DNA of 7,263 nt from Candidatus Cloacimonadota bacterium (GCA_021106755.1 JAIOTM010000408.1:1-7263); one strand, 5' to 3'; shown: positions 1 to 6,260, numbered from the stretch's first letter. Notes: a model not told the origin generated them from the letters alone. Translations and numbers: made by a program.

Positions 1-140
1 AAAGTAACTCATATATGGTGCTATCTTATTAGCAAGGCTTATCTTGTAAACATATTTTATCAGTTTTTTATTAGCGAACAAAAAAAATGGGTGGCTTGGG
101 TAAGAAGGTTTTTAGAGTGCACTCAATTATACTAATAAGA

Positions 141-208
141 AACCCTCTGTCTGAGTACAGACATCTCCCTTGTAAAAGGAGACGAAGATATGGGCTGTCC
201 CACAGCCC
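141..208. repeat. Compact three-hairpin element, probable dispersed noncoding repeat
   Basis: Three stem-loops follow one another closely. The first is TGTCTG-AGTA-CAGACA (148-163), a perfect 6-bp stem. The second is TCTCC...GGAGA (164-182), which adds two inner T-A pairs after one mismatch. The third is GGGCTGT-CCC-ACAGCCC (192-208), a perfect 7-bp stem with a 3-base loop. The core, of the form CCTCTGTCTG..CAGACATCTCCC..GGAGA, resembles a type of small palindromic repeat that I recall from intergenic regions of many unrelated bacterial genomes. I cannot confirm the copy number, since only one copy is present here. It lies downstream of the small minus-strand gene. The third hairpin lacks an adjacent T run on either strand, so a simple terminator role is less likely. 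Confidence 0.55.
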
Positions 209-263
209 CGCAAAGGCTTCTTTTCATTAACCCTTATAGCATTAAATGAGTTAAAGAAAATGA

Positions 264-276
264 TTAGCAGAGCTAA
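264..276 (-). terminator. Weak terminator candidate after the four-cysteine protein gene
   Basis: On the minus strand, about 18 bases past the stop codon, TTAGC-TCT-GCTAA forms a 5-bp stem with a 3-base loop. A G-T pair can extend it by one. It is followed by a T-rich stretch (CATTTTCTTTAA). The stem is short and only moderately GC-rich, so termination would be weak. Confidence 0.35.
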
Positions 277-293
277 CTATCTTGTCAAAATTA

Positions 294-509
294 CTATCCA
301 GAAATGAGTTTCTTTGCCCGTGCAAGCATGTATGGATATAAATCATCTGGAACACTTGCTTTCCCAAGTTTCTTGAAAACCATAAATCTCGCGCATGTTG
401 AACTATCCCCAAGGCAATACTTCTTCTTATAAACAGCCCCGATTCCACTGGATTCTTTCATCTTGTCATTAAAAAACGGACATCCACTTAGTAATTCACA
501 GTCTGCCAT
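294..509 (-). CDS. Small conserved four-cysteine protein of unknown function (71 aa)
   Basis: The protein has 71 residues and four cysteines: C4, C10, C32 and C39. The N-terminal CELLSGCPFFNDKM and central YCLGDSSTCARFMVFKKLG segments, followed by a VPDDLYP turn and a basic helix, match a small conserved family that I recognise from anaerobic bacteria and archaea. No function has been established for that family as far as I know. The paired cysteines (Cx5C and Cx6C) suggest a metal or iron-sulfur site, which is inference. No signal peptide or membrane segment is visible, so it should be cytoplasmic. The start is well supported by AAGGAG at 516-521, six bases upstream of the ATG. It is isolated: more than 780 bases separate it from the upstream polysaccharide genes, and a candidate promoter sits at 596-624. 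An overlapping reading frame over the same stretch is a shadow. Confidence 0.85.
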   Translation of the reverse strand: MADCELLSGCPFFNDKMKESSGIGAVYKKKYCLGDSSTCARFMVFKKLGKASVPDDLYPYMLARAKKLISG

Positions 510-595
510 TTTCGACTCCTTCTTTTTTTAGTTTGAACTTCTTGTTATTTCCAACTCATTTCCAGTTTGTTGAAAATTACTATCCTTAAAATGCC

Positions 596-624
596 TAAAT
601 AGATTTCATAGGACAGATTGTCAA
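596..624 (-). promoter_or_regulatory. Candidate promoter for the four-cysteine protein gene
   Basis: On the minus strand a perfect -35 hexamer TTGACA (624-619) is followed, after 17 bases, by TATTTA (601-596), a weak -10 that matches TATAAT at only three positions. The 5' untranslated region would be about 80 bases. Position and spacing are right but the -10 is poor. Confidence 0.35.
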
Positions 625-678
625 GCTTTTACTGCGGTATAGCAAGAATCCATTCTGTTTTGTCTGATATACTTGACA

Positions 679-703
679 CAGTGTAGTTAAATTTCTTACA
701 CTG
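679..703. promoter_or_regulatory. Dyad CAGTGTA-N11-TACACTG, operator-like
   Basis: CAGTGTA (679-685) and TACACTG (697-703) are perfect inverted copies separated by 11 AT-rich bases. Both arms are flanked by TGACA-like sequence: TTGACA ends at 678 and TCA follows at 704. The whole therefore extends as a bulged dyad. The size and AT-rich centre suit a dimeric regulator, but no known operator is recognised and the element lies 170 bases from the nearest gene. Confidence 0.3.
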
Positions 704-1042
704 TCAGGGCATTATTCTGCACCCTTTGACAAGCCTGAGATTAACTCCCAGTTGCTTTACCAGCCCTCGATGACTAAAAGTGGAGCTAAAACTATCTATA
801 GCAAGATGATGAAAATCTCCTCTTTAATTGAAACGATTTAATTAAGGCATATTAGTAAACCAGCCTTAAAGTATGTTCCTGAAAGGTTTTCCTGCCGACT
901 ATATGGCATTAAGAACAACGTAATGATAGCAGAAAGAGCCTTATGCTACAATTCCAAATTGGGAAAATCGCTTGCTGTTTTTTTTGCAAAAAAGACAAAC
1001 CTTCCATCTAAAACCATCATTTTCAGAAAAAGTGCTGAAGGC

Positions 1043-1076
1043 TCTCATCGCTTCAGTCGGGTTCTGAAGGGTGAGA
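1043..1076. other. Imperfect 13-bp stem-loop in noncoding DNA
   Basis: TCTCATC (1043-1049) and CTTCAG (1051-1056) pair with CTGAAG (1064-1069) and GGTGAGA (1070-1076). They enclose a 7-base loop, with a single bulged G at 1050 and one G-T pair. A further copy of CTGAAG at 1035-1040 can pair with the same CTTCAG, giving a mutually exclusive alternative hairpin. No strong T run follows directly on either strand; on the minus strand a TTTTT run lies about 10 bases beyond. This may be part of an RNA element or chance. Confidence 0.35.
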
Positions 1077-1245
1077 CTGTTCAATCTAACTTCTTCGTTT
1101 TCAGTCGAGTCTTATTGAATAACACATTAAACGTGCACTTTTAAAATGTGAGTTCGGGTTATTGACGGACACAGAAATGGTTTAGAAGAGCAAGACATGA
1201 ATGAAGTAAACTATTTCTAAATTCAAAGGTATCCCATATGAAATA

Positions 1246-1275
1246 AATAAGCGGACGTTTTTGTGTCCGCTTATT
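1246..1275 (-). terminator. Intrinsic terminator of the polysaccharide cluster
   Basis: AATAAGCGGAC (1246-1256) and GTCCGCTTATT (1265-1275) form a perfect 11-bp stem with an 8-base loop. On the minus strand it lies about 25 bases past the stop of the nucleotide-sugar dehydrogenase gene. It is followed by TATTTATTTC, a moderately T-rich tail. It is well placed to end transcription of the three-gene cluster. Confidence 0.8.
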
Positions 1276-1300
1276 CTAAAAGATCTATATTGGCATAACT

Positions 1301-2839
1301 CTATAGGTTTTTTATATGTCCTTTTCCAACACCGCGAACTTCACAACCAAGTTGCTTGTAAGCTTTTATTCTCTCATCGGTGAGGAAATTCGAACAATCA
1401 ATAATAAGTGGTTTTTTTCCTGTTATACTGGTGACCATTTCAGGTTCAAGTTCCATGTACGGGTCATGCCCAACCGCTAACACAACGATATCCGCTTCCG
1501 GTAAAACATCCCGCAGGTGTTGATGAACTTTCTTCTCCGGCCATTCCTGCCAGTGTTCCACATAACTGTCGTGGCACATAACTTCCGCGTTCTCTTTTTC
1601 CAGATATTTCACCAATGTGTAAGAAGGAGAGTGACGAGTATCACCCACATTTTCCAGATAAGAAACACCTAATACAGCGATTTTATTCCCTTCTAATTCT
1701 GGAATTACCTCTTTTATCAGGTCGATGGTGTGTAGTGGCATAGTATCGTTAATATTTACAGATTTGACTGCAAGCGACAGATTATCGTCAACGCCAAACA
1801 GGTCTTTTTCCGCCCAGTTGGCAAGAACAGGGTCCTTGGTAAGACAGTAACCACCTACACCGAGGCTGGGGCGTAATAAGTTGTCGTGGGTACCTTTACG
1901 TTTGCGGATTGCTTTCCGTACTGCGAACAGGTTTACTCCGATTTGTTCCGCGAATCGTGCCCACTCCAAAGTGAGGGCAATGTTGGTAGCACGATACGAG
2001 TTTTCCATCACTTTTGAAAGTTCGGAGGCGTTGGTGCTTTCAAGCTCCGTTAGCGGGAATTCGCCTGTATTGAGTACATTGTTGAGGAATTCACCAGCCA
2101 GTTTGCGGCTTTTTTCGTTGACACCGGAATAGACTCGCCAGAAATCACGAATTGAGTCCACATATCTTGCGCCCGGCATTACACGTTCGTAGTAATGAGC
2201 TACTAACGGCGGGAATTCATTAATGTCAATTCCACGCTTGGTGAATTCTTCTTCAAGAATGGGTTTCACCACTTTTTCGCATGTTCCCGGTGGTACAGTA
2301 GTTTCAACCAACACAAGGCAGTCTGGTTTAATAGTTTGCCCCAGAGATCGCATTCCCGCTTTGAAATGACTCATATCGCAATAGCCTAATTCGGCTTTAC
2401 CAAATTCAGGTTTAGTTGCATCCAATTGAATATCTACAACAACAACATCCGCGATTTCGTAGGCGTGTTCGCTCCATGTAGCTCTGAAGTTTTTGCGTTC
2501 ATTTACACAGCGTTGAAATAGTTCAGGTACCTGCGGATCGGATGAACTGACCGGTGGTTTTCCTGTGTTAATAACGGGCACTTTCCAGTAAGAACGTTCT
2601 GAAGTGCGCTGGTGTCCGTGGACATAGTAGTATGGATTACCTTTTTCGTCTGTGGCGTCGGCTACAACAACTGCCATAACACAGCCAACAAAGCCCAATC
2701 CCTGAACAGCAACAATCTTCCGTCCTAACGTCCGTTGCTCGCTTGTAATCTCATCAAGAATTTTGTTTTCGTGTTTAGTTTTTTCCTCATCTGGCATGTA
2801 ATACTTGGTCCCATCTGGTGCTAACGAATAATCACTCAT
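1301..2839 (-). CDS. Nucleotide-sugar dehydrogenase (UDP-glucose / UDP-N-acetylhexosamine 6-dehydrogenase family)
   Basis: The 512-residue product belongs to the NAD-dependent family that oxidises the C6 of a UDP-hexose to the uronic acid in two steps. It should be cytoplasmic and supply an acidic sugar donor for a surface glycan. Visible landmarks are the Rossmann motif GLGFVG (47-52), ETTVPPGT (179-186), HYYERVMPG (215-223), K276 and N280 in ASELSKVMEN, and the catalytic cysteine C332 in GVGGYCLTKDP. A C-terminal UDP-binding Rossmann half runs from about 385, with TRHSPS (401-406). The ERVMPG segment favours the WecC/WbpA-like N-acetyl sugar branch, but substrate cannot be assigned. It is longer than the usual 420-450 residues: about 40 extra residues precede the Rossmann fold, and residues 65-105 look like an insertion. 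The usual FKxxTDD motif reads YLENVGD, without its lysine. The ATG at 2839 is chosen because AAGGAA lies six bases upstream; an in-frame TTG at 2890 has no such site. It is the last gene before the terminator. Confidence 0.9.
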   Translation of the reverse strand: MSDYSLAPDGTKYYMPDEEKTKHENKILDEITSEQRTLGRKIVAVQGLGFVGCVMAVVVADATDEKGNPYYYVHGHQRTSERSYWKVPVINTGKPPVSSSDPQVPELFQRCVNERKNFRATWSEHAYEIADVVVVDIQLDATKPEFGKAELGYCDMSHFKAGMRSLGQTIKPDCLVLVETTVPPGTCEKVVKPILEEEFTKRGIDINEFPPLVAHYYERVMPGARYVDSIRDFWRVYSGVNEKSRKLAGEFLNNVLNTGEFPLTELESTNASELSKVMENSYRATNIALTLEWARFAEQIGVNLFAVRKAIRKRKGTHDNLLRPSLGVGGYCLTKDPVLANWAEKDLFGVDDNLSLAVKSVNINDTMPLHTIDLIKEVIPELEGNKIAVLGVSYLENVGDTRHSPSYTLVKYLEKENAEVMCHDSYVEHWQEWPEKKVHQHLRDVLPEADIVVLAVGHDPYMELEPEMVTSITGKKPLIIDCSNFLTDERIKAYKQLGCEVRGVGKGHIKNL

Positions 2840-2845
2840 TTCTAA

Positions 2846-2851
2846 TTCCTT
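2846..2851 (-). promoter_or_regulatory. Ribosome binding site deciding the dehydrogenase start
   Basis: AAGGAA on the minus strand is six bases before the ATG at 2839. The same six-base spacing is seen for the three other minus-strand genes (AAGGA at 4307-4311, AGGAG at 5820-5824, AAGGAG at 516-521). This supports the shorter dehydrogenase start over the TTG at 2890. The 138-base gap upstream holds a TTGACA at 2885-2890 without a good -10, so an internal promoter is not convincing. Confidence 0.7.
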
Positions 2852-2977
2852 ATTTTTTTTTGAAACACTCAGTTCTCGTCTGTTTGTCAATGAAAATAGC
2901 GAAAAGGTATTGAAAGATATTTTTAATCAAATCAAGCTCAGTCATTTTACTATCAGTAAGTCACTTCTTGTTAGAGT

Positions 2978-4300
2978 TTATCCGGCATTAGGAAGTTCGT
3001 TTGATGCCATAACGGGAGTGTTCTGAGTTTTAGAGTGAGTTAGAAGACCACTCTCGTGCTGACTTAATGGCAGGTGTGAAAATTCGATGAAATAAATAGA
3101 GATTCCTAAAAAAACATGTGGCATAGATCTGAACCACGCCGCTCCAGGCGTGTTAGTCATATACATAATAATCAATTGGAAGATAAGAGAACCTCCAAAA
3201 AAGAAAAGAAAATATCGCCACTTGAATAATAACCTGACAAATCTGAACAAATAACTCAGGTATAGGTAACCTAAGGGAAGCATTATCAGAAGACCACCTT
3301 TTACCAGATAAGTTAAAAACACATTGTGATATACCCAAATTCCAGTATCATAGCCTGTTTCTTCGGTACCAAGAATTGGCGATTTTGTGAACGTTTCCAA
3401 CCCATCCTGCCAGCGAACAAATCGGAACTCGGTATTCTCATCCCCTTCGAGAGTTTGCTGGAGTAAATTTGTAATGTTACTTGAACCAAGGTGAGTGAAA
3501 AAGTATTTTGGAGACAGGATAATGAATGAAACAACTCCAACCAGCATAATGAATGACATCATAAAGAACAGAGCTATTCTTTTATTCATTGCTTGCTTTC
3601 GATAGTAGAAGTAAAAGGCAATATATGTCGCAATTATACAAATCATCGCACCTCTGCCAGCTCCGAGAATAGGAATAATTGTGCACAAGGTCATGGTTAG
3701 AAAAAATACAATAGTTGTCGATAGCGTTTTCCGTTTTTCATACCATTGGTACACATATAAGATTATGAAACCTCCACCAAATCCGATATATGGATTGTGA
3801 AGAAATAGTGGATTCCCATACTCCATTACTTTCATAATAGCGGTAGCAAGATAGATTGTGAAATTGACAAATATCGCAAAAAACAAGTACTTATGTCCAT
3901 ACAAACGTATGTATATAATCACCTCACTTATGATAACGAAGAGAAAGTAGGTGCGTATAGAAGAAATAATCACTTTCGCGGTGATTTCATCATTAAATAG
4001 TTGTACGATAATATGAGTAAAAAAGCAGATAAACAGTATTACGAAGATGTTTCTCGCACGTGAAGGCATTACCTTAAATCCATTAATCAGATACAACTTG
4101 ATGAGAACAAACAACACAAACAGTTCAATAAAGTTGATAGAACCAAACCCAAAACGTATATATGATGAACTCCACTGTATTGTAGGCTCAACTACAGACC
4201 TTAAGCTTGATAACGCAATCAGAACCGGTAAAAGATACTTTACTGGCAATATCAAGCCAATGCTGACGATTATGAGTCCGATTGATAATGGAACTGGCAT
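2978..4300 (-). CDS. Polytopic membrane protein, O-antigen polymerase/ligase-like (Wzy/WaaL family)
   Basis: This 440-residue, very hydrophobic protein has about 11-12 predicted membrane spans (roughly 5-33, 53-75, 84-102, 112-132, 137-156, 170-186, 196-212, 215-233, 241-263, 326-354, 361-381, 394-408). The large periplasmic loop lies at about 264-325, between two spans. It carries the Wzy_C-type pattern: R293 and W297 in FRFVRWQDG, then SPILGTEETG (307-316), then YHNVFLTYLVKGG (324-336). GAGRGAM (213-219) corresponds to the conserved arginine-containing segment of the same superfamily. Family members join lipid-linked oligosaccharides at the outer face of the inner membrane, as polymerase or ligase. 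Sequence alone does not separate these roles. The ATG is preceded by AAGGA with six bases of spacing. It lies 70 bases after the lipoprotein gene and 138 before the dehydrogenase, consistent with one operon. The last 30 residues are a hydrophilic tail. Confidence 0.82.
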   Translation of the reverse strand: MPVPLSIGLIIVSIGLILPVKYLLPVLIALSSLRSVVEPTIQWSSSYIRFGFGSINFIELFVLFVLIKLYLINGFKVMPSRARNIFVILFICFFTHIIVQLFNDEITAKVIISSIRTYFLFVIISEVIIYIRLYGHKYLFFAIFVNFTIYLATAIMKVMEYGNPLFLHNPYIGFGGGFIILYVYQWYEKRKTLSTTIVFFLTMTLCTIIPILGAGRGAMICIIATYIAFYFYYRKQAMNKRIALFFMMSFIMLVGVVSFIILSPKYFFTHLGSSNITNLLQQTLEGDENTEFRFVRWQDGLETFTKSPILGTEETGYDTGIWVYHNVFLTYLVKGGLLIMLPLGYLYLSYLFRFVRLLFKWRYFLFFFGGSLIFQLIIMYMTNTPGAAWFRSMPHVFLGISIYFIEFSHLPLSQHESGLLTHSKTQNTPVMASNELPNAG

Positions 4301-4370
4301 TTTGAATCCTTATGCAACAAAAAAATGAAACTCTGATTTGCTGTAAAGTAATTTCCTATAATGTTAAGGT

Positions 4371-5813
4371 CTATTCAAGACCAGCATTGCCAACAAGAGT
4401 GCTATTCTGGAGAGTAATATCTATATAGTACTCTTCTGACCAACTCTCCTGCCAATCGTCATCATTCGCGTCTAACAGACTAAGCTCATTACTCAGAGTA
4501 TCGAAGTAATTGTGGGGACATACAATGTCTCCGGCAACACCAATATGAGGTCTGATGACAGGAGTAAACATATCGTGGAAACCAATAATTGATATATGAG
4601 TAGTGTTAGCCACAAAATTATTGAATCTGATTGTTGGATAGCATACATCTCCGTAAATTGAGCTTGTTTCTATGCCCATGTCAGATCCTGAAATATTATT
4701 ATATTCGATTGTGCAAACAGAAGCAGCTACAGAAATACTAAGGTCACAGTCATCAAACTCGTTATGAGCGATATTAAGATTCGGGCTGGCTACTCTGATA
4801 CCAAACACATTTTCAAAGAAATAGTTATTGTTGATGGTTCCGTCTAATTCCACCGCAAATAATCCTTGTTCACAACTGCCAAAGATATTGTCATGGATAC
4901 CAAAATCACTATAAAGATCCAACGCGCAATTTGCCATTTGCGTAAAGGTACAGTTCGAAATAGTTGAGCTTCCAGCCTCGATTACTAATCCTCTGTGGCT
5001 GTTTAATCCCCGCACATACTGAAACGCAATCGCTGTATTGGTTTCTACACTCAGTCCAAGAGTAGAGTGTGAAATAATCAGATTGCTGATTTGCTGGTTT
5101 GAAATTTCATCAGTAGAAAATGAGATTTTACTGAAAAGTTCAATTGTATCCAGATTTCCAGAAAAATCAAAGGTTTTGTCTGCTGAAGTTATTCTCACGG
5201 AGTTTTCTGCCGTGTCGAACATAACAGGACATAAAAACCGCAGCATTTTCCCCGGGGCAATTCGGATAATCGCACCGGATGATAATGTTACACTGGCAGG
5301 TGTAATTATTTCCGTATCACTTTCGATGTAAGTACAGGAGGCTTCGGAAAAAGTTATGTCCGTCAGTATCTGCCCTGAAAGAACCGTTTCCTGTAGCATC
5401 TCAATACATGGAATCTCTCTATCAGTGGAAACACTGATGTCGATTATATATTTGTATCCGTAGTTTTCTTTCAGGACTGCCAGATTGTAGTTTCCTGTAG
5501 AAACACCCTCGAATTTGAATCCACCGCTACTGCTGGTGGTTGTTTGCATGTATGGTAGCTGATAGCGGTGATCAAACTCCGATTGCTGGTCGATTGGATA
5601 TCCAAGGTTGGAGTGGATTGCCTGCTGTTCAATGATTTTAGAATTTAACTCGACTGCATTATATAACGCGACTATCACTCCCGCGTTATCACGTTGACTA
5701 TCTAGTAATTCAACCGAACCAGAAACATCGTGACCTGAAGGTTCGGTACTAATTGCTTTACATCCTGCTAACAAAAGCATAGCCAGTAGAGCTACTATTA
5801 TCCAGCTTCTCAT
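4371..5813 (-). CDS. Exported lipoprotein with carboxypeptidase-regulatory-like domain and parallel beta-helix
   Basis: The 480-residue protein begins with a lipoprotein signal (hydrophobic 4-16, lipobox LLAGC). It would be lipidated at C18; Lys at +2 does not suggest inner-membrane retention. Residues about 30-125 form a carboxypeptidase-regulatory/Ig-like beta-sandwich: SGSVELLDS, then GGFKFEGVSTGNYNLAVLKENYG. From about 145 the sequence shows the beta-helix capping pattern (VTLSSGAIIRIAPGKMLRF). Then come parallel beta-helix coils at about 240-410 with repeated N-x-F and N-x-I units (ISNCTFTQM, IHDNIFGSC, INNNYFFEN, IAHNEFDDC, IEYNNISGS, IRFNNFVAN). Such helices occur in polysaccharide lyases, epimerases, NosD-like and surface proteins. 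No catalytic motif is recognised, so binding is as likely as catalysis. It has ten cysteines after C18, unusual for an exported protein. AGGAG lies six bases before the ATG. As the first gene of the polysaccharide cluster, a role in the same surface glycan is inferred. Confidence 0.82.
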   Translation of the reverse strand: MRSWIIVALLAMLLLAGCKAISTEPSGHDVSGSVELLDSQRDNAGVIVALYNAVELNSKIIEQQAIHSNLGYPIDQQSEFDHRYQLPYMQTTTSSSGGFKFEGVSTGNYNLAVLKENYGYKYIIDISVSTDREIPCIEMLQETVLSGQILTDITFSEASCTYIESDTEIITPASVTLSSGAIIRIAPGKMLRFLCPVMFDTAENSVRITSADKTFDFSGNLDTIELFSKISFSTDEISNQQISNLIISHSTLGLSVETNTAIAFQYVRGLNSHRGLVIEAGSSTISNCTFTQMANCALDLYSDFGIHDNIFGSCEQGLFAVELDGTINNNYFFENVFGIRVASPNLNIAHNEFDDCDLSISVAASVCTIEYNNISGSDMGIETSSIYGDVCYPTIRFNNFVANTTHISIIGFHDMFTPVIRPHIGVAGDIVCPHNYFDTLSNELSLLDANDDDWQESWSEEYYIDITLQNSTLVGNAGLE

Positions 5814-5896
5814 ATACTACTCCTAAACATTTTCTTTGTCTATCAATAACCTGTACTTAACCTAAGCGATTAGATTTTCCTTAAACTTCTGGAACA

Positions 5897-5940
5897 TTTG
5901 AAATCATGTAATTATGAAACAAAAACATGAAAAAATCAAA
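5897..5940. promoter_or_regulatory. Interrupted dyad embracing the cluster promoter
   Basis: TTTGA-AA-TCATG (5897-5908) is mirrored by CATGA-AAAAA-TCAAA (5926-5940): two 5-bp complementary blocks on each side of a 17-base centre. The right arm covers the -35 hexamer, and the -10 lies in the centre. A regulator bound here would block polymerase, but AT-rich sequence produces such dyads by chance and no known operator is recognised. Confidence 0.25.
5911..5939 (-). promoter_or_regulatory. Promoter candidate for the polysaccharide cluster
   Basis: On the minus strand TTGATT (5939-5934) and CATAAT (5916-5911) are separated by exactly 17 bases. The -10 matches the sigma-70 consensus at five of six positions and the -35 at four of six. 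Transcription would start near 5904, about 90 bases before the lipoprotein ATG. No other site in the region is as good. Confidence 0.5.
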
Positions 5941-6029
5941 CACCCAAAAGGTAACGCAATGAATAGAAAAACAGAGTTGAGAGGTCAAGTAAAACCACAA
6001 AAAAGTGCTAATTAATTCTGTAGAAAGCT

Positions 6030-6058
6030 CAGATAAGCACTATCTGACCGTGCAGGTC
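6030..6058 (+). other. Tandem small hairpins in the possible leader of the protease gene
   Basis: CAGATA-AGCAC-TATCTG (6030-6046) is a perfect 6-bp stem, and GACC-GTGCA-GGTC (6046-6058) is a 4-bp stem that shares one base with it. The loops contain GCAC (6037-6040) and GTGC (6050-6053), which are complementary. AGTGCT at 6004-6009 can also pair with AGCACT at 6036-6041, giving alternative folds. This lies about 200 bases before the protease start, and whether it is transcribed is unknown. Confidence 0.3.
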
Positions 6059-6201
6059 TTGCTCTCATTATGAAATACATAGAACAGACAGACGTAATTT
6101 CCCGACTTGTACATAAATTCAAGCGTTTCTACTACAACTCTAATTGGCAACAAAAATATGATTTTATGAAAATGGGACAAGCTCTTAGAGAAAGCTTTTC
6201 C

Positions 6202-6229
6202 TTGACGCACTATCAAGCACGAAAATCAT
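6202..6229 (+). promoter_or_regulatory. Weak promoter candidate for the RseP-like gene
   Basis: TTGACG (6202-6207) matches the -35 consensus at five of six positions. AATCAT (6224-6229), 16 bases later, matches the -10 at four of six. The untranslated leader would be only about 25 bases. An upstream promoter with a long leader is an alternative. Confidence 0.25.
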
Positions 6230-6251
6230 CAATTTCTGAATGTTATTTTTT

Positions 6252-6256
6252 GGAGG
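6252..6256 (+). promoter_or_regulatory. Ribosome binding site deciding the GTG start of the RseP-like gene
   Basis: GGAGG lies four bases before the GTG at 6261. An in-frame ATG at 6240 would add seven residues, but it has no Shine-Dalgarno site and would place the GGAGG inside the gene. The GTG also puts the first membrane helix and HExxH at the usual distance from the N terminus. Confidence 0.7.
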
Positions 6257-6260
6257 AAAA

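Larger units (their letters stand above)
510..1245. other. Long noncoding stretch without a supportable gene
   Basis: This 736-base stretch lies between the start of the four-cysteine gene and the terminator of the polysaccharide cluster. It holds the promoter candidate at 596-624, a dyad at 679-703 and a 13-bp imperfect hairpin at 1043-1076. One open frame (923-1144, plus) encodes a basic, low-information 73-residue peptide with no Shine-Dalgarno site and no recognisable motif, so I do not call it. I see no tRNA, no recognisable structured RNA family, no transposase remnant and no CRISPR-like spacing. It could be decayed sequence or carry an untranslated RNA. Confidence 0.5.
5814..6260. other. 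Divergent intergenic region between the polysaccharide cluster and the protease gene
   Basis: This 447-base region separates two divergently transcribed units. It contains a good minus-strand promoter (5911-5939) within an interrupted dyad (5897-5940), a possible 18-codon leader frame (5959-6015, plus), tandem small hairpins (6030-6058) and a weak plus-strand promoter candidate (6202-6229). An open frame at 6070-6294 (plus) overlaps the start of the protease gene. It lacks a Shine-Dalgarno site and any recognisable motif, so I do not call it. Confidence 0.55.

Noticed and set aside
115..124. Perfect palindrome GAGTGCACTC
   Set aside because: Ten bases only, no gene or promoter nearby to give it a role, and not repeated in the window.
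190..249. Plus-strand 19-codon frame after AAGGAG
   Set aside because: The Shine-Dalgarno-like AAGGAG is one arm of the repeat's second hairpin and the start of the frame lies in its third hairpin, so it is more likely a by-product of the repeat than a gene.
923..1144. Plus-strand open frame of 73 codons
   Set aside because: No Shine-Dalgarno site, no recognisable motif, biased basic/low-information translation, and it runs through a structured hairpin region.
1881..2132. Plus-strand open frame opposite the dehydrogenase
   Set aside because: Antisense shadow of a conserved catalytic region, with no ribosome site or motif.
2840..2890. Upstream in-frame TTG start for the dehydrogenase (17 extra residues)
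   Set aside because: It is a TTG without a ribosome site, while the ATG at 2839 has AAGGAA with the same six-base spacing as the neighbouring genes.
2885..2913. Internal promoter candidate (TTGACA on the minus strand) before the dehydrogenase
   Set aside because: The -35 is perfect, but the sequence 17 bases downstream (TGTTTC) is a poor -10, so it is not convincing as a separate promoter.
6240..6260. Alternative in-frame ATG for the RseP-like gene
   Set aside because: No ribosome site precedes it; GGAGG at 6252-6256 directs the GTG at 6261.
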